NCBI RefSeq assembly: GCF_019972115.1
Contig: NZ_BPFJ01000001.1
Span: forward strand, 62,001-126,000
Length of the DNA: 64,000 nucleotides
From: Sulfurovum sp. TSL6
GTDB taxonomy: Bacteria; Campylobacterota; Campylobacteria; Campylobacterales; Sulfurovaceae
Direction of reading: 5' to 3'
The translations under genes were made by a program, and so were the position numbers. Positions 41,000 to 50,142 of this stretch are shown one piece after another (the stretch's first letter is position 1; the number at the start of each line of letters is the position of its first letter). A model generated the notes under the pieces. That model worked only from the letters and a program-made list of their open reading frames with translations, did no database searches and had not been told where the DNA came from.

Positions 41000-43900
41000 A
41001 TGAAAAAAGGGAAAAGAATGGGATATATAAAGGTAATTGTTGCAACTATTGCAACAATAATGGTGTTAAGCGGCTGTAATAGTAAAACAAGACCAGTGGA
41101 CTCTTGCGGAAATGAGATAGATTTTTATGCTACATATGGTATCAAGCTCAATATAGGTAGCTTAATAATTTATGATTTGGTACTTGATTCTGATGGAGAC
41201 CATATAACCAATTGTGAAGATATGGATGATGACAATGACGGTATTAGTGATGAAGAGGAAGTAGTTTCTGGAACTAATCCTGCTGACCCAAATGACCCTA
41301 TAGTGGGAGGAGATAATGACACAGATAGTGATGGTACACCAAATGGTGCAGATACAGACGATGACAATGACGGTATCAATGATTCAGATGAAAATTTAAC
41401 AGGAACCGATCCTTTAGTGGTAACACCTTCAGATACGGATAGTGATGGTGACGGTATTACCGATGCAGATGAGTCGGATGAGAATTTGACAACAGTTACG
41501 GATACAAATCCAGCAGATGGTAATCCGGATATCACTTTTTCAGATACCGATAGTGATGGTATAGATAATAAGACAGATGAAGATGATGATAATGATGGTG
41601 TCAATGATTCTGATGAAGTTACTAACGGAACAGATCCACTTAATCCAGATACTGACGGAGATGGAAAAGATGATGCAGCAGAAGGGACGACAGACACTGA
41701 TAATGACGGTGTGATCGATGCACTTGAATCTGATAGTGCAGATCAGGATAATGATACGATATCAGATGAACTTGATCCGGATAATGACAGTGATGGTGAT
41801 GGTATTTCTAATGAGAATGAAACTGCTGTAGGCACAGATCCACTTGATCCAGAGAGTACACCCGTAGATACAGATGGAGATAGTACACCTGATGCATTGG
41901 ATTCTGATGACGATAATGATGGTGTTAATGATACTGATGAAGTAATCAATGGAACCAACCCGCTTGACCCAGATACAGATGACGACGGAAAAAATGATGG
42001 AACAGAGGGGACAACCAATACAGATGGCGATGGCATGATAGATGCCGTAGAGTCTTCGATTATTGATAGCGATAGTGACGGCGTAGTTGATGAATTGGAT
42101 GCTGAGAACAGTAACCCTAATAATGACAGTGATGGTGATAATTATTCTAATAGTGTTGAAACAAATGCAGGAAGTGATCCATTAAATCCAGATATTACTC
42201 CTGATGATCTTGATGGTGATGGTATACCGAATGGATCTGATGATGATATAGATGGAGATGGTCTTTTAAACAGTGATGAAACTGATACATATCTTACTGA
42301 TCCATATGATGCAGATACTGACGGTGATGGCATGTATGATGGTGACGAACTTATTATCGGTACAGACCCGCTTGATGCAGACAGTGATGATGATGGTAAG
42401 AGTGACGGAGCTGAAGGTACGACAGATACAGATGGTGATGGCATCATCGATGCATTGGAATCAGATGATCTGGACAACGACAGTGATGGTGTTGTAGATG
42501 AGCTGGATGCTGTAAACAACGGAGATAATGACAGTGATGGTGACGGGATTACAAACCAAGAGGAGACTATAGCAGGTATAGACCCGCTTGATGTAGACAG
42601 TGATGATGACGGTGTACATGACGGTGCAGAAGTCACCAATGGTACAGACCCGCTTGATGCAGACAGTGATGATGATGGTAAGAGTGATGGAGATGAAGGC
42701 ACGATAGATACAGATGGTGATGGTATCATCGATGCACTTGACTCTGCTATTGCAGACAGTGACAGTGATGGTGTTGTAGATGAGCTGGATGCTGTAAACA
42801 ACGGAGATAATGACAGTGATGGTGACGGGATTACAAACCAAGAGGAGACTATAGTAGGTATAGACCCGCTTGATGTAGACAGTGATGATGACGGTGTACA
42901 TGACGGTGCAGAAGTCACCAATGGTACAGATCCACTTGATGCAGACAGTGATGATGATGGTAAGAGTGATGGAGATGAAGGCACGATAGATACAGATGGT
43001 GACGGTATCATCGATGCACTTGACTCTGCCATTGCAGACAGTGATAGTGATGGTGTTGTAGATGAGCTGGATGCTGTAAACAACGGAGATAATGACAGTG
43101 ATGGCGATAATTATTCAAATGGTGATGAAACAGCGGCGGGGAGTGATCCTCTTGACGTAGACAGTATTCCTTCCGATATGGATGGTGATGGTATATCAGA
43201 TGAAACAGATACTGATAGAGACGGAGATGGCGTTTTAAATAGTGATGAAAATATCAATGGAACCAACCCTAATGATCCGGATACTGATGACGACGGAAAA
43301 AATGACGGAGAGGAAGGTGTGACTGATACAGACGAAGACACTATCATCGATGCATTAGAATCAGATGATCTAGATAGTGACAATGATGGCGTAGTGGATG
43401 AGCTGGATGCCGTTGATGGGGATAATGATACGGACAGTGACGGTATCTCTAATGTAAATGAAACCATCAATGGTACAGACCCTCTGAAAGCTGACAGTGA
43501 TGATGACGGTAAGGTTGATGGAGTGGAGGGGACAACAGATACAGATAGCGATGGTCTTATAGATGCGGTTGAATCATCTATTGATGACAGTGACAATGAT
43601 GGTGTTGTAGATGAGCTCGATGCTCAAAACAGTAACCCAGACAATGATAGTGACGGTGATGGTCTTTCAAATTCACAGGAGGCTATAGCAGGTACAGATC
43701 CGCTTGATACAGACAGTGATGATGATGGTGTGAATGATGGAGCTGAAGTCATTAATGGTACAGATCCTCTAAAAGCTGACAGTGATGATGATGGTAAAGA
43801 TGATGGTGTAGAGGGAACGACAGATACAGACAGTGATGGTATCATCGATGCATTGGAATCAGATGATCTTGATAGTGACAGTGACGGTGTCGTGAATGAA

Positions 43901-44131
43901 TTGGATGCCCAAAACAGTAACCCTGACAATGACAGTGACGGTGACGGTCTTTCAAATATTGATGAAATAACAGCAAATCCATATGTTACAGATCCTCTGA
44001 ATCCAGATACAGATGGTGATGAACAAACAGATGGTGCTGAAGTCAATAATGGTACTGATCCTACAGATGAGAATTCTTATACAACTTGTTCTATATTCAA
44101 TCCTATGTGTTGGATGAGTTTTTTCTTTTAG
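41000..44131 (+). CDS. Thrombospondin type 3 (TSP3) calcium-binding repeat lipoprotein
   Basis: A 1043-aa protein. The signal peptide ([20 protein letters not shown]...) ends in a VLSGC lipobox, so it should be lipid-anchored. Almost all the rest is Asp-rich TSP3-like repeat (D.DGDG...N..E...GTDP.D.DSDDDG), which folds around many calcium ions. Two adjacent 94-residue units (from about 42542 and 42824) are nearly identical. The C terminus has an odd tail, [19 protein letters not shown] 41018 is an alternative start with the same upstream signal; the ATG at 40934 lies before the signal peptide. The gene stands alone; surface adhesion or biofilm is a guess. Confidence 0.85.
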   Translation: MKKGKRMGYIKVIVATIATIMVLSGCNSKTRPVDSCGNEIDFYATYGIKLNIGSLIIYDLVLDSDGDHITNCEDMDDDNDGISDEEEVVSGTNPADPNDPIVGGDNDTDSDGTPNGADTDDDNDGINDSDENLTGTDPLVVTPSDTDSDGDGITDADESDENLTTVTDTNPADGNPDITFSDTDSDGIDNKTDEDDDNDGVNDSDEVTNGTDPLNPDTDGDGKDDAAEGTTDTDNDGVIDALESDSADQDNDTISDELDPDNDSDGDGISNENETAVGTDPLDPESTPVDTDGDSTPDALDSDDDNDGVNDTDEVINGTNPLDPDTDDDGKNDGTEGTTNTDGDGMIDAVESSIIDSDSDGVVDELDAENSNPNNDSDGDNYSNSVETNAGSDPLNPDITPDDLDGDGIPNGSDDDIDGDGLLNSDETDTYLTDPYDADTDGDGMYDGDELIIGTDPLDADSDDDGKSDGAEGTTDTDGDGIIDALESDDLDNDSDGVVDELDAVNNGDNDSDGDGITNQEETIAGIDPLDVDSDDDGVHDGAEVTNGTDPLDADSDDDGKSDGDEGTIDTDGDGIIDALDSAIADSDSDGVVDELDAVNNGDNDSDGDGITNQEETIVGIDPLDVDSDDDGVHDGAEVTNGTDPLDADSDDDGKSDGDEGTIDTDGDGIIDALDSAIADSDSDGVVDELDAVNNGDNDSDGDNYSNGDETAAGSDPLDVDSIPSDMDGDGISDETDTDRDGDGVLNSDENINGTNPNDPDTDDDGKNDGEEGVTDTDEDTIIDALESDDLDSDNDGVVDELDAVDGDNDTDSDGISNVNETINGTDPLKADSDDDGKVDGVEGTTDTDSDGLIDAVESSIDDSDNDGVVDELDAQNSNPDNDSDGDGLSNSQEAIAGTDPLDTDSDDDGVNDGAEVINGTDPLKADSDDDGKDDGVEGTTDTDSDGIIDALESDDLDSDSDGVVNELDAQNSNPDNDSDGDGLSNIDEITANPYVTDPLNPDTDGDEQTDGAEVNNGTDPTDENSYTTCSIFNPMCWMSFFF
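42542..43105 (+). repeat. Two near-identical 282-bp tandem units in the TSP3 gene
   Basis: The unit beginning GACGGGATTACAAACCAAGA at 42542 recurs at 42824, a 282-bp (94-residue) period. Differences are few, for example GCAGG versus GTAGG, GACCCG versus GATCCA and GGTGATGG versus GGTGACGG. A third copy starts at about 43106 but diverges quickly. This points to a recent in-frame duplication. Confidence 0.85.
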
Positions 44132-44204
44132 AATTGAAAGATAGTAAATAGATTGTTTCATATGTAGTATATGCTTTGATTCCTCTTTTGAGAGGATGAG
44201 AAGC

Positions 44205-44282
44205 TATAAAGTCCTATAAGTAAGACTAGAGTACAAAGAATAAATTTTTAAAAAAGCAGATATACTCAGGAAGGACTTTATA
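44205..44282 (+). repeat. 11-bp inverted repeat between convergent genes
   Basis: TATAAAGTCCT (44205-44215) and AGGACTTTATA (44272-44282) are perfect inverted copies 56 nt apart, in the gap between the TSP3 lipoprotein and the AsmA-like gene. A smaller hairpin TCCTCT-TTTG-AGAGGA lies at 44181-44196. They may help end both transcripts, but neither is a standard terminator. Confidence 0.4.
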
Positions 44283-44337
44283 TATTTTCTTTTAGTTGAT
44301 AGTATGGAGTTGATGCATAGAAGTTAAAAACGAAAAG

Positions 44338-47007
44338 CTAGAAAAAGATTCCCATAAATCCTCCGGCAACACCTGAAGCGGCATCTTTTGATGCTTCACC
44401 CATAGGCATTTTTTCCATCATCTTCCGGTTTCCTTTTCCTATCATTGAATCCATCTGTTTATCCATTTTGTGCCTGATAAGTTTTTTCATATTGAGGTCT
44501 ACTTCCGGATCATCCAATGCACCATACACTTTTCCTGAAAATACCTGCTCCTGCATTCTAAGATCAAAGTATGCATTAATGGTATTTGTATGAGTATTCA
44601 TAATGGTGTTGGTTAAAAAGAAGTGACCTCTGTCATTTGAAAGCTTTAAATCTCCCTGTAAAATATCGTTTTGGTAACTTGCTTCTAAAGTACTATCATC
44701 AAACTCTTCCAGAAGCATATTAACATCTGCTTTTTTATAGATGTTACTGACCACGTCTGAATGTAGGAATTTTGCATTTTTGAGTTTTGTATTGACTACC
44801 ATACGCTTGTTTATAAAGTCATAATTGATCTTCCCCGTGGTATCTCCATCTATCATAACTTGGAATGGAAATAAACCCATAAACTGTTTAAAAGAGACAG
44901 AATCCAGGTCAATGTCCAACTGATCCTTTTCATAAACAAAATCAAGCATCCCTCCAAATGTTTTAGAAAGTCCCTGCACTTTAAAATGCTTATGATAGGT
45001 TGCTTCTCCCATAGCGTAGAACGGACCATGATATTTGTAGCCTAAAAGTTTTTCAAAGGGTGTCAGGTCTTTCACATCTATCACATAAAATGCACTAGTC
45101 GTATTTGTATCTGTATCGCGATATCCTTTTGTGATGTTGATCTTAGCATTTGCCATCGTGACATCAGCCGTAAAAGTTTGCTTGCTATTGTCAAGATCTA
45201 TTTGGGTATACAAAGAGAAAGGAAGTGTATCGAGCGTACTTTTCTCAAGTGAGTAGGTCAGTGTACCTTTTTTATTTTCTTTACTCAGGTATTCAAAATC
45301 TGCATGCAGATCGGCTCTACCCTTAGGGAAGGTTTTTTGACCAAGCAGTGTAGAAAGTTTGACTGAGTGAATACCATCCATACTAAGGGTAAAGTTTTCC
45401 AAGTTATCATTGATCTTGACACCATCATAACGGATATGCCCATCAAGGGCTTCTCCTTCTCCGCTGATATGTAAACGGGAAAAAGGACCATTGATATGCC
45501 CGGTGAGATTGACATCATCTTCTATCGTATAGGTAGGACCAGGAAAACGCGCAGCACTGAGGGTATAATCCATATTGGCCCACGTATCATTGATCAAACC
45601 ATTCAGTGCAAGTTTGTAATGTGTGTTAAATGTTCCGTTAAACCTAATATACGTATCTTGTAGGGCATTTTGCATAGGTGTGGCTTCATCAAGACTTGCA
45701 ACATATGTTTTCCCCGAAAGTTTGTATTTTTGGGTTTGCAGGTCAATAGTCGATTCCATAGATCTTTTTGTAAGATTCACTTTTGCATCATTGAACAACA
45801 AATGATTCTCTTTGTTTGCAAAGCGTATATCACCCGTTAAGATATCGTCTTTGTACGTGAGGTTTACACTACTGTCATCAAAAACTTCCTTACGCATATC
45901 GATACCAGACTTTTCAGAGAGTGTATCAAGAAGCCCTGAAGGTAGAAATTTTGCATTTTTGAGTTTTGTATGGATCATGATACGTTTGGAAAGAAAGTCA
46001 TAACCCATTTGTCCTGTTGTGTTTGCATCAAGTAGAGGTGTATAAGAGAGTTTTGTGATGAAGTTTCTGAAAGGCACACCCGTTAAATCAGCGTTTAGTG
46101 TATCTTTTTCATAGATAAAGTCGATCAACCCGTCAAAGCTTTTAGAAAAACCCTTTATGATGATATGTTCGTCATACTCAATTTCACCAGAAGCATAGAA
46201 CGGACCTGCATATCTATAGCCTAGCAACTTTTCTAAATGGCTTAATTCTTGAATATCAAGCGTATAAAAAGCATGGGCAGTGTTCTTCCCTTGATCATAA
46301 CGTCCCTTCGTAAGATGCAGTGTTAATTCTGGTGCAACGACATCTATGATAAATGTTTGATCATTATCCTCTATATCTATGTTTGCATGCAGATCTACCA
46401 GCAGACCAGAGAAGTCACTCTTCTTTACCTCATAGGATATTTCACCTCTTTTATGCGCTTGGTTTAGGATGTCAAAATGCATACGGGCATTGGCTTTGCC
46501 TTCTAAAAGAGCCGTTTGACCTAGAAGTGTAAAAAGCTTACTTGAATTGATGTCATTTAAAACAAGGTTAATATCTTTAAATGTATCTTCTTGCTTTAGC
46601 CACTCATAACTGATATTGCCATCTAGTGTTTTACCTTCACCTGTGATCTTCACTTTATCTAATGGACCGGTTAGATGACCTATGATGTTGATCTCATCAT
46701 CTATGGTACAGACACTGCTCTGAAGGCAGTTGCTTGTGAGTATGTAGTCCATATCGAGTGTATCGTTTTCCAGGAAGCCTTTAAGCTTGAGGTTATATTT
46801 GTCTTCAACGAGCATATCTGCTTCGAGATAAGGATACTGCTGTATGTTTATAGATTCAACATCAACGTCCAACCCGGATTTCTTAGTAAGTATATAACTG
46901 ACGGAGCTATAGATCTGTTGATTTCCCAAAGGGGTGTAGAGAAAGTAAAAAAGTATAAGTGATAGTAAAACGATAATAAAAATGCTATATTTTATAAGTG
47001 TTGACAT
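44338..47007 (-). CDS. AsmA/TamB-like envelope protein with internal duplication
   Basis: An 889-aa protein with one N-terminal TM helix (about 8-26), then a long beta-rich periplasmic part of the AsmA/TamB/YhdP kind, which are proposed lipid-transfer bridges between the two membranes. Residues of about 75-440 and 460-830 are two copies of one unit; both contain E-LDG-I-Y, LLGQ, LEKLLGY-[YK]-GPFYA, and KLKNAKFL followed by an EFDDS/VFDDSS segment. It ends in a short Gly-rich tail GVAGGFMGIFF. The start is ATG 47007; the TTG at 47013 is less likely. Convergent with the TSP3 gene. Confidence 0.7.
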   Translation of the reverse strand: MSTLIKYSIFIIVLLSLILFYFLYTPLGNQQIYSSVSYILTKKSGLDVDVESINIQQYPYLEADMLVEDKYNLKLKGFLENDTLDMDYILTSNCLQSSVCTIDDEINIIGHLTGPLDKVKITGEGKTLDGNISYEWLKQEDTFKDINLVLNDINSSKLFTLLGQTALLEGKANARMHFDILNQAHKRGEISYEVKKSDFSGLLVDLHANIDIEDNDQTFIIDVVAPELTLHLTKGRYDQGKNTAHAFYTLDIQELSHLEKLLGYRYAGPFYASGEIEYDEHIIIKGFSKSFDGLIDFIYEKDTLNADLTGVPFRNFITKLSYTPLLDANTTGQMGYDFLSKRIMIHTKLKNAKFLPSGLLDTLSEKSGIDMRKEVFDDSSVNLTYKDDILTGDIRFANKENHLLFNDAKVNLTKRSMESTIDLQTQKYKLSGKTYVASLDEATPMQNALQDTYIRFNGTFNTHYKLALNGLINDTWANMDYTLSAARFPGPTYTIEDDVNLTGHINGPFSRLHISGEGEALDGHIRYDGVKINDNLENFTLSMDGIHSVKLSTLLGQKTFPKGRADLHADFEYLSKENKKGTLTYSLEKSTLDTLPFSLYTQIDLDNSKQTFTADVTMANAKINITKGYRDTDTNTTSAFYVIDVKDLTPFEKLLGYKYHGPFYAMGEATYHKHFKVQGLSKTFGGMLDFVYEKDQLDIDLDSVSFKQFMGLFPFQVMIDGDTTGKINYDFINKRMVVNTKLKNAKFLHSDVVSNIYKKADVNMLLEEFDDSTLEASYQNDILQGDLKLSNDRGHFFLTNTIMNTHTNTINAYFDLRMQEQVFSGKVYGALDDPEVDLNMKKLIRHKMDKQMDSMIGKGNRKMMEKMPMGEASKDAASGVAGGFMGIFF

Positions 47008-47074
47008 AAACAATATGACCTTAGCTACTTTTTATTATCATACCATAATCATCTAGTGTAAATTACTTTATAGA

Positions 47075-47080
47075 TATAAT
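47075..47080 (+). promoter_or_regulatory. -10 box for the UbiD-type decarboxylase
   Basis: TAGATATAATATT, 26 nt before ATG 47106, with an AGAGGAT ribosome-binding site. Confidence 0.45.
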
Positions 47081-47105
47081 ATTTTAGAAAAAAAGAGGAT
47101 AAAAA

Positions 47106-48929
47106 ATGCAAGACGTAGTACAATGGCTTAAAGATAATGGTAATTTAAAGATCATAGATGAACCGCTTGATGTGGAACTTGAGATCCCTCATGTAGCCTA
47201 TGTAGAAGTCAAGACAGAGGACTCTCGTCCTATCCTTTTTACAAATCCTGTGAACAAGGCCAAAGGTATAGAGTATGATATGCCTGTACTGATGAATATC
47301 TTTGCCAACAAAGATCTGACTGAAAAGATCTTCGGCAAACATCCTGATGATGTTGCAGAGGGGATCGATACACTTCTTAAGCTCAAACCACCTAAAGGAT
47401 TAAAAGCAAAGCTGGCAATGCTGCCTAAACTTTTTTCACTTAAAAATGTTTTTCCCAAACGTTTAAATTTTAAAGGAGAGTGCCAAGAGGTCATCATCCC
47501 TAAAGATGAGGTAGACTTAGATATCTTACCTATACTTAAGACATGGGAAGAGGATGGTGGTCCTTTTATCACGATGGGACAGGTCTATACACAAAGTCTT
47601 GACGGTGAGATGCAAAATCTCGGGATGTACCGACTGCAACAGTATGACAAAAACAGACTGGGGATGCACTGGCAGATACACAAAGATGCTTCCCATTTCT
47701 TTGACCAGTATCAAAAAGCAGGGAAAAAGATGCCTGTGACCGTGGCTATTGGTGGTGACCCTCTTTATATTTGGTGTGGACAGGCACCTATGCCTCATGG
47801 TATGTTCGAAATGTTACTCTATGGTTTTGTACGCAATAAAAATGCACAGCTGGTGAAGTCGATCACCAATGACATTTATATCCCTCGTGATGTCGATGTC
47901 GTCATAGAAGGTTTTGTGGACCCTGAACTGATGGAGATAGAAGGACCTTTTGGTGACCATACAGGCTACTATACGCTGAAAGAACCTTTCCCTGTAATGG
48001 ATGTAGAGACGATCACGATGAAAAAACATCCGGTATTTCAGGCAACAGTGGTAGGAAAACCGCCGTTGGAAGACAAATATATGGGCTGGGCAACAGAACG
48101 TATCTTCCTGCCGATGCTTAAACCCATGGCTCCAGACCTCATAGACTACAATATGCCTGAAAATGGAGTGTTTCATAACCTCATACTGGCAAAGATGAAA
48201 ACACTCTATAAAGGGCATGCACAGCAGTTCATGCATGCATTTTGGGGTGTGGGTCAGATGAGTTTTGTGAAACATGCCATTTTTGTAGGAGAAGATGCAC
48301 CCGAACTTGAAGAGAGTCAAGCATTGGCCGTACATATACTCAATCGACTCGATCAGAGTAAGATCCTCATTACACAGGGTATCGTGGATCACCTTGATCA
48401 CTCTTCATCTGAACAATTTGTCGGTGGAAAACTGGGTGTGGATGCGACAGGAGATGAGGTAGAGGAGGGTGTAGAAGTACTACTTTCAGATGAAGCATTA
48501 CTGGTGAAGATGCAAGAGATAAGCAGTACGGTTGTAGGACTTAAACAATACATGACAGAGACTAAAACACCTATCTGTGTGATGAGCGTAGAGAAGAAAA
48601 AGTCTCAACTCAAGCTCATTAAAAAATTTCAAGATTTAAAACAGCATATCAAGTTGCTTGTGATTGTTGACCATGAAAATAATGACTTGGATGATGCCTA
48701 TATGCTTATATGGCGTGTAGTGAACAATATTGATGCAGGAAGAGATGTCATGCTTAAACCGTTCATAGCAATCGATGCAACCAATAAAAGCGAAGTAGAC
48801 GGCTATGAAAGAGAATGGCCCGGAGATACTTTCTGTACGAAAGAGGTACTTGACAGGCTTCAGGAAAAAGGACTTATTGATATAGATGAGGCTTTTATTA
48901 AAAAATTTGGATTGCTTCCTTTTTTATAG
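47106..48929 (+). CDS. UbiD-family decarboxylase (menaquinone biosynthesis type)
   Basis: A 607-aa UbiD-family enzyme that uses prenylated FMN to decarboxylate aromatic acids. The length and the N-terminal EPLDVELEIPHVAYVEVK and EGPFGDHTGYY motifs fit the branch linked to the futalosine (menaquinone) pathway, as used in this phylum, rather than E. coli UbiD (ubiquinone). The catalytic Arg/Glu/Glu set cannot be checked in full by eye. It stands alone upstream of the peroxiredoxin gene; the ispB-like prenyl synthase in this window would supply the side chain. The prFMN-making UbiX partner is not here. Confidence 0.88.
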   Translation: MQDVVQWLKDNGNLKIIDEPLDVELEIPHVAYVEVKTEDSRPILFTNPVNKAKGIEYDMPVLMNIFANKDLTEKIFGKHPDDVAEGIDTLLKLKPPKGLKAKLAMLPKLFSLKNVFPKRLNFKGECQEVIIPKDEVDLDILPILKTWEEDGGPFITMGQVYTQSLDGEMQNLGMYRLQQYDKNRLGMHWQIHKDASHFFDQYQKAGKKMPVTVAIGGDPLYIWCGQAPMPHGMFEMLLYGFVRNKNAQLVKSITNDIYIPRDVDVVIEGFVDPELMEIEGPFGDHTGYYTLKEPFPVMDVETITMKKHPVFQATVVGKPPLEDKYMGWATERIFLPMLKPMAPDLIDYNMPENGVFHNLILAKMKTLYKGHAQQFMHAFWGVGQMSFVKHAIFVGEDAPELEESQALAVHILNRLDQSKILITQGIVDHLDHSSSEQFVGGKLGVDATGDEVEEGVEVLLSDEALLVKMQEISSTVVGLKQYMTETKTPICVMSVEKKKSQLKLIKKFQDLKQHIKLLVIVDHENNDLDDAYMLIWRVVNNIDAGRDVMLKPFIAIDATNKSEVDGYEREWPGDTFCTKEVLDRLQEKGLIDIDEAFIKKFGLLPFL

Positions 48930-48953
48930 AGTTCAATTAATTTCCTTTTAAAT

Positions 48954-48968
48954 ATATTATGATAATAT
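48954..48968 (+). promoter_or_regulatory. Perfect 7-1-7 palindrome (Fur/PerR-box-like) at the peroxiredoxin promoter
   Basis: ATATTATGATAATAT reads the same on both strands around a central G, a spacing and composition like Fur/PerR operators. A TATGAT -10-like box (48958-48963) lies inside it, so a bound repressor would block RNA polymerase. A Fur/PerR-family gene is the next gene but one. Confidence 0.55.
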
Positions 48969-49004
48969 TTCCTTGTTAATAAAAATTATCTTTAAGGAAA
49001 CAAC

Positions 49005-49601
49005 ATGTTAGTAACTAAAAAAGCTCCAGATTTTACAGCAACAGCTGTACTCGCAGACGGTCAAATCGTAGAGGATTTCAATTTGATGAACAACCTTGGT
49101 GAAAAAGGTGCAGTTCTTTTCTTCTATCCACTTGACTTTACATTTGTATGTCCATCAGAAATTATTGCATTCTCTCACAGAGCAAAAGAATTTACTGATA
49201 GAGGCATCAATGTTATAGGTGTGTCTGTAGATAGCCAATTCTCTCACTTTGCATGGAGAGAAACTCCGGTAGAAAATGGTGGTATTGGTAGAATTAATTT
49301 CCCATTGGTTGCTGACCTTTCTAAACAAATCTCAAGAGACTATGATGTTCTTCTTGACGAAGCAGTAGCACTTAGAGGTTCATTCCTTATTGATGCTGAC
49401 GGTACGGTAAGACACGCAGTGATCAACGATCTTCCACTTGGTAGAAACATCGATGAGATGATCAGAATGGTAGATACTATGTTGTTTACTAACGAGCATG
49501 GTGAAGTATGTCCTGCTGGTTGGGTAAAAGGTGACGAAGGTATGAAAGCAGATACTGAAGGTGTTGCTGAATATCTTGCAAAACACGAAAAAGATCTATA
49601 G
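49005..49601 (+). CDS. Typical 2-Cys peroxiredoxin (AhpC/TSA family)
   Basis: Reduces hydrogen peroxide, organic peroxides and peroxynitrite. The 198-aa protein has the peroxidatic Cys49 in FTFVCPSE, the FAWRETP loop and the resolving Cys169 in EVCPAGW, so it is a homodimeric 2-Cys enzyme. Electrons would come from thioredoxin, as no AhpF gene is adjacent. The upstream 7-1-7 palindrome overlapping the -10 and the downstream Fur/PerR-family gene imply peroxide-responsive control. The well-known tsaA/ahpC of this phylum is the likely orthologue. Confidence 0.95.
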   Translation: MLVTKKAPDFTATAVLADGQIVEDFNLMNNLGEKGAVLFFYPLDFTFVCPSEIIAFSHRAKEFTDRGINVIGVSVDSQFSHFAWRETPVENGGIGRINFPLVADLSKQISRDYDVLLDEAVALRGSFLIDADGTVRHAVINDLPLGRNIDEMIRMVDTMLFTNEHGEVCPAGWVKGDEGMKADTEGVAEYLAKHEKDL

Positions 49602-49611
49602 TCGTGTATAT

Positions 49612-49635
49612 ATTCCCATCCTTAGTGATGGGAAT
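49612..49635 (+). terminator. Stable hairpin after the peroxiredoxin gene
   Basis: ATTCCCATC / GATGGGAAT, a perfect nine-pair stem with a CTTAGT loop, 11 nt after the stop codon. There is no T-tract; it may stop transcription partly or stabilise the peroxiredoxin mRNA. Confidence 0.45.
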
Positions 49636-49673
49636 GCATACATCAGTGTATAGCGGTACATTGATATATGCAT
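49634..49673 (+). promoter_or_regulatory. Second stem-loop directly before the Fur/PerR-like gene
   Basis: ATGCATACATCA (49634-49645) pairs with TGATATATGCAT (49662-49673), 11 of 12 positions. It shares two bases with the previous hairpin, so the two could compete. The AAAGGA ribosome-binding site of the regulator follows. Confidence 0.4.
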
Positions 49674-49686
49674 TGAAAGGAATATT

Positions 49687-50106
49687 ATGACAGATTATGC
49701 AACTCTACTGAAAAACAGTGGATTAAAAGCTACATTTCAACGTATGAATATATTGGAAAAGATAGAAGCGTATGGACATATGTCTATAGACACTATCTAT
49801 GCAGAGGTCATTAAAGCACATCCATCTCTTTCGCTTGCAACAGTGTATAAAAATATTATTTTAATGGTAGAGAAGGGTGTACTTGTAGAAGTGCCTATCA
49901 CAGGTAAAAAGTCCAAATATGAGCTTTTAAAAGAGGATCATATCCATTTGGTCTGTACGGAGTGTGGAGAGGTGGAAGATAAGCCACAGCATACTGTTGC
50001 GGATGAACTGTTCACTTCCATCACCAAGCAAGAGAACTTTACGATCAGTAAACAACAGATCAATCTTTATGGTGTATGTAGTCACTGTAGAGAAGCAGTA
50101 GCTTAA
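49687..50106 (+). CDS. Fur-family transcriptional regulator, PerR-like
   Basis: A 139-aa Fur-superfamily repressor. An N-terminal winged helix (about 1-75, with SLATVYKNIILM as recognition region) is followed by a dimerisation/metal domain with HIHLVCTEC (His85, His87, Cys90, Cys93) and a second zinc pair CSHC (Cys131, Cys134). Position next to the peroxiredoxin gene and a matching palindrome upstream support a PerR-like peroxide sensor, but Fur or Zur cannot be excluded by sequence. Its own promoter is not obvious; it may be read from the peroxiredoxin promoter. Confidence 0.85.
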   Translation: MTDYATLLKNSGLKATFQRMNILEKIEAYGHMSIDTIYAEVIKAHPSLSLATVYKNIILMVEKGVLVEVPITGKKSKYELLKEDHIHLVCTECGEVEDKPQHTVADELFTSITKQENFTISKQQINLYGVCSHCREAVA

Positions 50107-50142
50107 GGGTTAGAGGTTTGATAAACTCAAACCCCTAACAGT

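Noticed and set aside
42273-43105. CRISPR-like array
   Set aside because: The repeats are coding, contiguous and in frame at 282 bp, with no unique spacers of constant size and no cas genes.
41170-44046. Long Ser-rich open frames on the minus strand across the TSP3 gene
   Set aside because: They are mirror frames of the Asp-rich repeats (GAT/GAC read backwards give ATC/GTC and Ser-rich frames) with no start signals; the plus-strand gene has a signal peptide and clear repeats.
47814-48401. 195-aa antisense frame inside the UbiD-type gene
   Set aside because: It lies wholly within a well-supported gene, has no known motif and is rich in rare-looking Cys/His/Phe runs typical of shadow frames.
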